This document shows positions 1 through 5,363 of a stretch of 7,006 nt of DNA, in pieces. Below the pieces are notes generated by a model. That model did not search any database. It was not told where the DNA came from and was given only the letters and a program-made list of their open reading frames with translations. The stretch spans positions 1-7,006 of the forward strand of contig DATCGY010000133.1 of assembly GCA_036508635.1 (NCBI GenBank). The letters are read 5' to 3'. This DNA is from FEN-727 sp036508635. GTDB lineage: Bacteria; Actinomycetota; Geothermincolia; Fen-727; Anoxymicrobiaceae. Numbering within the stretch: position 1 is the first letter of the stretch; each line of letters starts with the position of its first letter. The translations under genes and the position numbers were made by a program.

Positions 1-2
1 TC

Positions 3-1232
3 TCCAAGGAGATCTTCGCCGTAGCCCTCGATTACAAGCAGACGATCGACACCATATGCAACTGCACCTGCCGGGCGTTGGGCGACCTGTGCGTTGTCCG
101 CGTGCTCTCCGAGGACAAGCAGTCCCTGGACGTGGTGGGCACCTGCCATAAAGACCCCGAAGCTCTAAAGCTGGCATCGGAGTTATTCGAAAAAGAGAAG
201 CCAGAGGGAACCGAGGAGCTCTTGCAATGGATCGAATCGGTTGGGCGCTCTCTGTATATTCCCGAGATCAACGCGCGGCAACTGGAGGCGATGACTGACA
301 TGGTCTTCTGGCCGTACGTGGCCCGCTATGGAGTAAGCAGCCTCGTGATGGTCCCGCTTCGCTTCAAGGGGGAGGTCTTCGGAACCATCAACTTATCGAG
401 AGACGGAGATGGTCCGATACTGACGCGGGACGACCGGATACTGATGGAGGAGATTGCCGACCGTGCGGCGATAGCGATCGACAGGGTGCGGCTTCTTGCC
501 AGGCTGGAAGTGGAGCTGGCTTCCCGCAAAGAACGCGAGACTGAGCTCGAAGGTTTTGCCCATGCCGTCTCCCACGACCTCAAGGGGCCTATCTCCATCA
601 CGAAAGCCGGGCTCGAGATCCTCCGCGACGCATTGGGTGATCCGGACCTGGGCTCTCGGCAGAAGGATCTCGAGGAGCTTATCGGCAATCTCGCGAACAC
701 GATGGGTATGTCGTACAACCTGATCGACGGCCTCCTCAAGCTCGCGGAGTCGGGGCGCGTGCCCTCGATGGTCCACGAGGTCGACGTTGGCCAGGTTATC
801 GGGCAAGCTATCGAGATGCTGGCGAGCGTCATCCGGGAAAAAGGGACGGAGATCCGGGTCGATGCGGACATGGGGTCGATCATGGCAAACCCGACGCACG
901 TCCTGCAGGTCTTCTCGAACATCATCGCCAATGCCGTCAGGCACAACGACGGTGCGGAGCCCATTGTAGAGATACGAAACCTCGGCTCTACGGATAACAC
1001 ACACACGTACCTCGTCAGGGACAACGGCAGCGGGCTTCCCGAAGGTTATCTCGGAAATGTCTTTATGCCGTTCTTCCGGGCAAAGGGCGGCGGGAAGGTG
1101 ATGGGGCTCGCCATCGTGGACAGGATCCTCCGCACGTATGGTGGCGGGATCAAGGCGTACAACGATGGCGGCGCGAACTTCGAGCTGGTTTTCAAGGACT
1201 TCCAGGCCGGCGAGGCGATTGGGACACAGTGA
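3..1232 (+). CDS. GAF-domain sensor histidine kinase, 5' partial
   Basis: The reading frame is open from the first complete codon at position 3 to a TGA at 1230-1232, so the true start lies outside the window. Residue numbers count from position 3. Residues about 10-160 look like a GAF sensory domain, ending in a helix rich in Ala, Ile and Asp followed by a charged linker. A HisKA dimerisation domain follows, with the H-box FAHAVSHDLKGPI; the phospho-acceptor is His191. The C terminus is an HATPase domain with an N-box (NIIANAVRHN, Asn310), a G1 box (DNGSGLP, Asp340) and an F-box (FMPFF). The G2 region reads GGGKVMGLAIV, where most kinases have GTGLGLAIV, so one glycine is replaced by Met. 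By family knowledge it would autophosphorylate and pass phosphate to a response regulator, none of which is visible. No membrane segment is seen in this part. The ligand of the GAF domain is unknown. Confidence 0.9.
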   Translation, partial: SKEIFAVALDYKQTIDTICNCTCRALGDLCVVRVLSEDKQSLDVVGTCHKDPEALKLASELFEKEKPEGTEELLQWIESVGRSLYIPEINARQLEAMTDMVFWPYVARYGVSSLVMVPLRFKGEVFGTINLSRDGDGPILTRDDRILMEEIADRAAIAIDRVRLLARLEVELASRKERETELEGFAHAVSHDLKGPISITKAGLEILRDALGDPDLGSRQKDLEELIGNLANTMGMSYNLIDGLLKLAESGRVPSMVHEVDVGQVIGQAIEMLASVIREKGTEIRVDADMGSIMANPTHVLQVFSNIIANAVRHNDGAEPIVEIRNLGSTDNTHTYLVRDNGSGLPEGYLGNVFMPFFRAKGGGKVMGLAIVDRILRTYGGGIKAYNDGGANFELVFKDFQAGEAIGTQ

Positions 1233-2471
1233 TCAATCTACCGGCATTCCTTCCTTCGCCAGCCAATCCTCGAACGGCTTGAACTCGGGCATCCTGAATG
1301 TCGACGGGTCAGGTGACCCGATCGGATACGAGCCGAACTGCTTTGCAGCCGCAACTACGGCGTGGGCATGCTCCACGGGCGTCCCAATCGGCACCAGGTT
1401 GATGAGAAGGACAAACCTGTCGTCTCCCGCTCCCTCGCGAAGGAGCTTCACGACCGTCTCGACTATCCGTGGCACCGGCCCCTCCTCTATCAGGTTGGGC
1501 CGTACATTGAGCATGAGGCACACCTTGTTGGCCTCGGCGTATTCGCGGATCGGCTGGATTCCCACAGCCTCGTAATCTTCGTTCCACACGAGGAGGAAGA
1601 ACGGGCGCAGAGACCTGAAACCGTTTCCGCGGGTCATCATCTCCATCTTGACGTCGAGTATCTCACGCGGGTCCTTGACGTCCTTCTCCCCCCAGCTCCC
1701 CGAGTCCATCACCGTGCGCATGGCCGAGTTCGTCGCCTTGATGACCTTCTCGACGTAAGGGAGGCAGAACTCGCGGACCATCGGCGTGGTCATGTTGGGG
1801 GCCGAAGCCCACGCGTCGGACATTACGACTATGGAGGTGTTCGTGACCTCCACGATCTTGTCCGCCCACGGAACGACCACTTCCATTGTCAGGAACTCCA
1901 TCAGCCTGTGGGCGAAAGTGGGATTTCTTCGCATGTCCCTGAGGAAGTTAACGTAACCCCGTATCAGTACCGCCATCGTGAAAGGCGAGCAGCAGTATCC
2001 CATGGGCGGGAGCCCCATGATATCCATGTAGCGCTCGTAAGCCTCGACCACATACGGCATGCGGCCCGACATGCCGGGCACTGGCGGCTTGAGGCGTTTG
2101 AGGTCGTCCTCGGTGGCGATTAGAGGCTCGCGCGTGTCAACGTCCGGTTCGCTGCTCTCGCGCCAGATCAACTTCTGGCCGAGCGCATCGAGCTCTATGT
2201 TGTAGAAGTCGAATACCGGTGACCAGAAATCGACGCCGAAGTACGCTGCCATGTTTCGTGACGCGTTGATGAACGGCTTTGCCTCGGTAAAGAACTTCTT
2301 TGCCGAAAGCCCGTGCATGCCCATGGCGTACGTGTACGGCTGGAGTATTACCGGCACCCTGTCGGGCCGGCCATAGATGCCGGCGATGAGGCGCTCGTAT
2401 CCGTCGAGCGTGCCGATATGCAGGCCTTTGGAGTACGCCATTGCCTTGAGGAGCTTAGTCTGGACGCTCAT
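1233..2471 (-). CDS. URO-D-family methyltransferase (MtaA/CmuA-like, corrinoid-linked)
   Basis: 412 residues if started at the ATG at 2471-2469, which follows GGAGGG by 4 bases. The frame extends to 2522, but that start would overlap the upstream gene and has no good ribosome binding site. The protein has the URO-D TIM-barrel pattern: RVPVILQPY near residues 38-46, a segment ending in SPFTMAVLIRGY at about 162-173, then SDAWAS and MVREFCLPYVEKVI at about 218-244, and a C-terminal NV-P-L and GTP-E pattern. It is not HemE, because the N-terminal PVW-MRQAGR motif is absent. Members of this branch transfer methyl groups between a corrinoid protein and an acceptor such as coenzyme M or a folate; the corrinoid gene 22 bp upstream supports that role. 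Where MtaA-type enzymes have the zinc motif HxCG, this protein appears to read MDSG (about 255-258), and the later Cys ligand also appears absent. Whether it demethylates a substrate or remethylates an acceptor is open. Confidence 0.85.
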   Translation of the reverse strand: MSVQTKLLKAMAYSKGLHIGTLDGYERLIAGIYGRPDRVPVILQPYTYAMGMHGLSAKKFFTEAKPFINASRNMAAYFGVDFWSPVFDFYNIELDALGQKLIWRESSEPDVDTREPLIATEDDLKRLKPPVPGMSGRMPYVVEAYERYMDIMGLPPMGYCCSPFTMAVLIRGYVNFLRDMRRNPTFAHRLMEFLTMEVVVPWADKIVEVTNTSIVVMSDAWASAPNMTTPMVREFCLPYVEKVIKATNSAMRTVMDSGSWGEKDVKDPREILDVKMEMMTRGNGFRSLRPFFLLVWNEDYEAVGIQPIREYAEANKVCLMLNVRPNLIEEGPVPRIVETVVKLLREGAGDDRFVLLINLVPIGTPVEHAHAVVAAAKQFGSYPIGSPDPSTFRMPEFKPFEDWLAKEGMPVD

Positions 2472-2475
2472 CTGT

Positions 2476-2481
2476 CCCTCC
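2476..2481 (-). promoter_or_regulatory. Ribosome binding site for the URO-D methyltransferase
   Basis: GGAGGG on the minus strand, 4 bases before the ATG at 2471. It lies in the 22-base gap after the stop codon of the corrinoid protein gene and decides the start in favour of 2471 over the ATG at 2483 or the longer frame to 2522. Confidence 0.75.
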
Positions 2482-2493
2482 ATTAGCTCGTTG

Positions 2494-3132
2494 TCAGGCG
2501 TTGCCGGTGAGCCTGTCCACAAGTGAGACGGCTTCTACCGCGTCGGCGCCGTAACCGTCGGCGCCGATGCGTTCGGCATAGTCGGCTGTAACGGCCGCGC
2601 CGCCGATCACGATCTTGACCGAGTCGCGCAACCCCGCGTCCTCGAGCGCCGCGATCACCTTCTCCATCCCGCGCATCGTCGTGGTCATGTAAGCTCCGAG
2701 CCCTATCACGTCGGGCCGGCTCTCCTTTGCGGCTTCCACGAAGCGGTCGGCGCTCACGTCCACACCCAGGTCTTTGACCTCGTACAGTGACGAGCGCAGC
2801 ATCGCCCCGACGATGTTCTTGCCCAGGTCATGGGCGTCTCCCTCCACAGAGCCCAGAACTACGCGCCCCATGGACTCACCCTCAGCTCCTTCCAGGAGCG
2901 GCTCGACCAGCTTCATGACCTGGTTGAAAGCTTCGGTGGCAAGGATGACGTCCGGGAGGAAGTACTCCCCTTCCTGCCATAGCTTTCCTGCTTCGTGGAT
3001 TCCCGCGACAGCCCCCTTCTGCAGGACATCCCTCGGCGCCAGGCCCGATTCCAGGGCCTTTCGGGCCAGCTCATCCGCCTTGACCTCTTCACCGGCTTTC
3101 ACAGCGTCGCTCAGCTCTTTCTCCAAGTCCAC
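2494..3132 (-). CDS. Corrinoid (B12)-binding methyl-carrier protein, MtaC/MttC/MtbC family
   Basis: 212 residues if started at the GTG at 3132-3130, which has GGAGG five bases upstream; a TTG at 3144 would add four residues but destroys that ribosome binding site. Residues about 1-80 form the helical B12-binding cap (GIHEAGKLWQEGEYFLPDVI is typical). Residues about 88-212 form the Rossmann-like cobalamin domain with GDAHDLGKNIV: Asp99, His101 and Gly104 of the DxHxxG motif, with His101 the expected lower axial cobalt ligand. The GG motif is at IGGAAVT (Gly177-Gly178). The middle SxL motif, usually SALLTTTM, reads GAYMTTTM here, so its Ser is replaced by Gly. The protein carries a methyl group on cobalt between a substrate-specific methyltransferase and an acceptor methyltransferase, in the cytoplasm. 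The URO-D gene follows 22 bp downstream and is its likely partner. The methyl donor is unknown. Confidence 0.92.
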   Translation of the reverse strand: MDLEKELSDAVKAGEEVKADELARKALESGLAPRDVLQKGAVAGIHEAGKLWQEGEYFLPDVILATEAFNQVMKLVEPLLEGAEGESMGRVVLGSVEGDAHDLGKNIVGAMLRSSLYEVKDLGVDVSADRFVEAAKESRPDVIGLGAYMTTTMRGMEKVIAALEDAGLRDSVKIVIGGAAVTADYAERIGADGYGADAVEAVSLVDRLTGNA

Positions 3133-3137
3133 GGCAT

Positions 3138-3142
3138 CCTCC
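3138..3142 (-). promoter_or_regulatory. Ribosome binding site deciding the GTG start of the corrinoid protein
   Basis: GGAGG on the minus strand, followed by ATGCC and then the GTG at 3132. The ATG inside that spacer is out of frame. The spacing of five bases makes the GTG a better start than the TTG at 3144, which overlaps this site. Confidence 0.65.
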
Positions 3143-3238
3143 AAGTTACGCCTGGCAATCTGGAAAACAGTGCTCGGACATTACTTTCACCCCTGTCCCC
3201 GCAATCCTGCGCGAGTCAGCGATGCCTCTCCCGCGGAG

Positions 3239-4027
3239 TCACTTGACGCCGATATAGTAGAGCCTGTTGAAAGTAACCTGGACGAGGCCGTCCTTCGCGT
3301 CCTTCTCCATCTCCTCGCGGACGGCCCTGTTGAAAGCGTCAATGTAGTCGTCGCCGACCTCGACATCGTAGTAGTCCCTGCACAGGAACCCCTGCGCGGC
3401 GCCGGTGTCCCAGATCCCGTACGCCGTATCGACGGTGAAATCGTCGATCTCGTGGTCAAGGCTGATATACGAGGTCTCAAACCCGCTCTCCTCGAAAAAA
3501 GCGCGGTAGGCGTCAACGTCCTGAAGCTGGAACCAGGGCTTCTTCCAGTGGGCGAACACCTCTGCAAGCTGTGGGTGCTGAAGGGCACCCAGGACCATCC
3601 GCCCGAACCAGGGAGCAAACTCAAACGTCGCCGGGCAAGCGAGACCGAGCCTTCCTGGACGCTTCAGCGCTTCGAACATCGCCCGCATCGCCTTGCCCGC
3701 GTCCGCAAACCACTGGAGCGCCGAGTTGCAGAACACTATGTCGAACTCTTCGTGGTAATCGAGGTCTTCAGCCGCGACCTGGCGGAACTCGATGCCGGGG
3801 TAGAGCGAAGATGCTTCTTCTATCATCCCTCTCGAGATGTCGGTGCCCGCCACGCGCCCGCCGGTCTGCTCCGCGAGCCACTCGGTGATGTGGCCCGGGC
3901 CGCATGCGACATCCAGGACCGACTCGCCCTTCCGAGTCTCGAGCATGTTGAACAGCTTGCCTGCCGCTTCCCTCTGGACGAGCGACTTGTTGCCGTACTG
4001 GTCCGATACCCTGTCAAACGTATCGAT
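3239..4027 (-). CDS. Class I SAM-dependent methyltransferase (BioC/Tam-like), start uncertain
   Basis: The span given is the part that looks like protein, about 262 residues; the frame stays open to 4168. Numbering from 4027, FDRVSDQYGN at 4-13 begins the domain. SAM motif I is VLDVACGPGH at about 36-45, GTDIS ends the next strand at about 61-65, and FDIVFCNSALQWF is at about 94-106. The ALQWF element recalls BioC (malonyl-ACP methyltransferase) and trans-aconitate methyltransferase, but the substrate cannot be named. The start is a problem. In-frame TTG codons exist only at 4168 (inside a hairpin T-run) and 4135, and the sequence they add is Arg-rich and unlike protein. GGGAGG at 4039-4034 sits six bases before ATC at 4027, which is not a normal start. 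A 19-codon frame from the ATG at 4101 has coding-like codon use and could be the true N terminus displaced by a one-base frameshift. The corrinoid gene begins 106 bp downstream. Confidence 0.85.
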   Translation of the reverse strand: MDTFDRVSDQYGNKSLVQREAAGKLFNMLETRKGESVLDVACGPGHITEWLAEQTGGRVAGTDISRGMIEEASSLYPGIEFRQVAAEDLDYHEEFDIVFCNSALQWFADAGKAMRAMFEALKRPGRLGLACPATFEFAPWFGRMVLGALQHPQLAEVFAHWKKPWFQLQDVDAYRAFFEESGFETSYISLDHEIDDFTVDTAYGIWDTGAAQGFLCRDYYDVEVGDDYIDAFNRAVREEMEKDAKDGLVQVTFNRLYYIGVK

Positions 4028-4033
4028 TGTCTT

Positions 4034-4039
4034 CCTCCC
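4034..4039 (-). promoter_or_regulatory. Shine-Dalgarno-like GGGAGG before the methyltransferase domain
   Basis: GGGAGG on the minus strand, then AAGACA, then ATC at 4027-4025 in the methyltransferase frame. The spacing would suit an ATG, but the codon is ATC. It may be a real site with a rare start, a site with a mutated start, or a chance GGG-AGG (Gly-Arg) codon pair inside a frameshifted gene. Confidence 0.35.
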
Positions 4040-4041
4040 GT

Positions 4042-4101
4042 CTAAAGGCCGTCCGGCGTCACCTTGTGCTCGAATGCGTTGCCGTTGGCCGCGGCGGCCA
4101 T
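4042..4101 (-). other. Small frame, ATG to TAG, possible displaced N terminus of the methyltransferase
   Basis: From the ATG at 4101-4099 to the TAG at 4044-4042 this frame gives 19 residues, MAAAANGNAFEHKVTPDGL. Sixteen of the 18 codons between start and stop end in G or C, as in the real genes here, while the methyltransferase frame over the same bases gives about half and an Arg-rich peptide. A TAG lies two codons upstream, so the ATG is the likely start of whatever this is. One extra base near 4043-4046 would join it to the methyltransferase frame at LDGRKTID and give a 287-residue protein with an ATG start. It could instead be a short leader peptide. No good ribosome binding site precedes it. 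Confidence 0.35.
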
Positions 4102-4129
4102 TCCCTACACGATGATCTTCGTTGACCCC

Positions 4130-4154
4130 GGCCAACCCTTTTCGGAAGGTGGCC
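4130..4154 (-). other. Stem-loop in the methyltransferase leader
   Basis: GGCCA (4130-4134) pairs with TGGCC (4150-4154), with an inner CCTT/AAGG stem and a five-base loop, interrupted by a small bulge. It lies in the stretch with no credible coding frame between the divergent promoter-like region and the methyltransferase. It is not followed by a T-run, so it is not a terminator by itself. Confidence 0.35.
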
Positions 4155-4165
4155 TCCGCGGTTCG

Positions 4166-4188
4166 CAAAAAGCGTGCGAAACCGCACG
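4166..4188 (-). terminator. Terminator-like hairpin with T-run, upstream of the methyltransferase
   Basis: On the minus strand a perfect 6-bp stem CGTGCG / CGCACG (4183-4188 with 4173-4178) with loop GTTT is followed by CTTTTTG. This has the form of a short intrinsic terminator. No minus-strand gene is seen to the right that it could end, so it would act within the leader of the methyltransferase transcript, or stop antisense transcription from the deacetylase side. The stem is short, so its strength is uncertain. Confidence 0.4.
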
Positions 4189-4210
4189 GGATTCAGGAAT
4201 GCCGCGGCGA

Positions 4211-4299
4211 ACTATGCAATGTAGATTTATATGCATAATGTGACCGCTTTCCTGACATTTGTCATGGTGGTCTAGTGAAGAGAATATATCATCAAAGCC
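4211..4299. promoter_or_regulatory. Divergent promoter/operator region between methyltransferase and deacetylase
   Basis: This is the AT-rich part of the gap between two diverging genes in otherwise GC-rich DNA. It contains the palindrome TATGCATA (4230-4237), an earlier TATGCA at 4213-4218, and an inverted repeat TGACA-tt-TGTCA (4253-4264). On the plus strand TTGTCA (4259-4264) and GAATAT (4282-4287) are 17 bases apart and could be -35 and -10 elements, though the -10 matches poorly. On the minus strand ATGACA (4265-4260) and CATTAT (4240-4235) are 19 bases apart. The inverted repeat overlaps both candidate -35 elements and could bind a repressor. All assignments are by eye. Confidence 0.35.
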
Positions 4300-5271
4300 A
4301 TGTTCAGTAGACATTCGACACAGACGACCGAGGCCCGCAGGCTCGCGGCCGCAACCCGCGGGCGCGTGGTAGTGGCACGGAGGCGAGCGGCAGTGGTGGT
4401 CGCCGCGCTCGTACTCGTGCTGCTGGGAGTGGCGGCGCTCGCATGGGGATGCGGCGGTAGCGGTGGCGGGAACAGCGCGCAGGCCAACTACAACCTGTTC
4501 AAGGACCTCTCCGCCAAGCTCATCGCTCAATACAAGATTCCCGACGAAGGTCTCATCGAAGGTGGCAAGCTTATAACGTACAAGTCGAACCTGCGGGGCT
4601 GCCTCCCGCCGGTAAAGCCGGTTGTCGTGACGAAGGGTAACCCCAATCTCAAGCGCGTGGCGCTGACAATCGATGACGGGTGGAACGCCGACATGCGCAT
4701 ACTCGACCTCCTCAAGACCTGGAAGATCAAGTTCACGACTTTCCTGATCGGTGGCAGGGGCGTGGTGGACGCGCATCCCGAGTTCGTGCGGGCGATAAAG
4801 GCAGGCGGTGGCGAGGTGTGCAGCCACACGTGGGACCATTACGTGATGCGCGGCAAGGACGAGGCGACCGTGATGATGGAGATATGGCAGACCCAGAACG
4901 AGATCACGGGCATCACTCACCAGGTCTACCCGTACATTCGCTTCAGCGGCGGCGCCTACGACCAGCCCGCGCTCGATTGGACCGCGCGTGAAGGCTTCTG
5001 GGTGGTCAACTGGTCCGTCACCGACAACGATACCGCTGCCAACCCGACCGTCGACAGCCAGGTGAACGCGCTCCTTGCCGGCGTCCAGCCGGGTGCTATC
5101 ATGCTTTGCCACTGGGGTGGTCACAACACCTACGACGTGCTGGCGCGCGCGATCCCCGAAATACAGAAGCGAGGCTACGAGGTGACCTCGCTGTCACGGG
5201 TTCTCGAGGGTACTCCTTACTACCTGAAAGGGTCGACCGGCACTGGGGCGAACAAGTCTGGCACACAGTGA
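4300..5271 (+). CDS. Polysaccharide deacetylase (NodB domain) with lipoprotein-like N terminus
   Basis: 323 residues from the ATG at 4300. RRR at 27-29 precedes a hydrophobic stretch (about 30-48) and LAWGC, so Cys51 may be lipidated; Trp at -2 makes the lipobox atypical. A Gly/Ser linker follows. The NodB domain covers about 118-305: TIDDG (Asp125, Asp126), SHTWDH (His176, His180) as metal ligands, RFSGG (Arg214) in place of the usual RxPxG, VVNWSV (236-240), and LCHWGGH with His271 as the last catalytic motif. The family removes acetyl groups from N-acetylated sugars or other acyl groups at the cell envelope, acting outside the membrane here. Peptidoglycan is a plausible substrate but is not shown. 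The Pro of motif 3 is replaced by Ser216. No Shine-Dalgarno site precedes the ATG; the mRNA may be leaderless, or a GTG at 4372, which would still leave Arg-rich residues before the hydrophobic stretch, may be the start. The stop TGA is at 5269-5271. Confidence 0.88.
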   Translation: MFSRHSTQTTEARRLAAATRGRVVVARRRAAVVVAALVLVLLGVAALAWGCGGSGGGNSAQANYNLFKDLSAKLIAQYKIPDEGLIEGGKLITYKSNLRGCLPPVKPVVVTKGNPNLKRVALTIDDGWNADMRILDLLKTWKIKFTTFLIGGRGVVDAHPEFVRAIKAGGGEVCSHTWDHYVMRGKDEATVMMEIWQTQNEITGITHQVYPYIRFSGGAYDQPALDWTAREGFWVVNWSVTDNDTAANPTVDSQVNALLAGVQPGAIMLCHWGGHNTYDVLARAIPEIQKRGYEVTSLSRVLEGTPYYLKGSTGTGANKSGTQ

Positions 5272-5286
5272 CGGTTCGGGGTCACG

Positions 5287-5311
5287 GCGCGCGTCAACGA
5301 TGACGCCGCGC
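5287..5311 (+). terminator. GC-rich hairpin after the deacetylase gene
   Basis: GCGTCA (5291-5296) pairs with TGACGC (5301-5306) around the loop ACGA, and after one bulged C four more pairs extend the stem (5287-5290 with 5308-5311). It starts 15 bases after the deacetylase stop and ends about 50 bases before the polymerase start. There is no T-run, so it may be a U-less terminator, an RNA stabiliser, or chance in GC-rich DNA. Confidence 0.35.
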
Positions 5312-5350
5312 GTGCGACGCCAGGCGCGCAAGCCGTTCCCGACCTTCTAA

Positions 5351-5357
5351 GAGGGAG
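5351..5357 (+). promoter_or_regulatory. Ribosome binding site of the family X polymerase
   Basis: GAGGGAG, six bases before the ATG at 5364. It supports this start; the encoded N terminus begins directly with the expected helix of the family. Confidence 0.65.
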
Positions 5358-5363
5358 CCGGGG

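Noticed and set aside
326..1024. Two minus-strand open frames opposite the histidine kinase
   Set aside because: The plus-strand kinase has HisKA and HATPase motifs across the same bases; the opposite frames are Ser/Arg-rich shadows.
1233..2471. Uroporphyrinogen decarboxylase of heme synthesis (HemE)
   Set aside because: The PVW-MRQAGR N-terminal signature is absent, no heme genes are nearby, and a corrinoid protein gene is directly upstream.
2472..2522. Longer N terminus of the URO-D protein overlapping the corrinoid gene
   Set aside because: It has no ribosome binding site and would overlap the upstream stop by 29 bases, while the ATG at 2471 has GGAGGG at the right distance.
2774..4045. 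Long plus-strand open frame (423 codons) opposite the corrinoid and methyltransferase genes
   Set aside because: It is antisense to two genes with clear family motifs, and its translation is rich in Ser, Arg and Pro without any recognisable domain. This is expected in GC-rich DNA.
4230..4237. TATGCATA palindrome as an attachment or integration site
   Set aside because: No integrase, tRNA gene or second copy at a boundary is present; an AT-rich promoter region explains it better.
4028..4299. Cobalamin or SAM riboswitch before the methyl-transfer genes
   Set aside because: No B12 box and no SAM-I core could be seen by eye on the minus strand. A covariance search would be decisive.
4105..5124. 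Long minus-strand open frame (339 codons) opposite the deacetylase
   Set aside because: It overlaps the deacetylase with its intact NodB motifs and shows no domain of its own; it mirrors the codon periodicity of the real gene.
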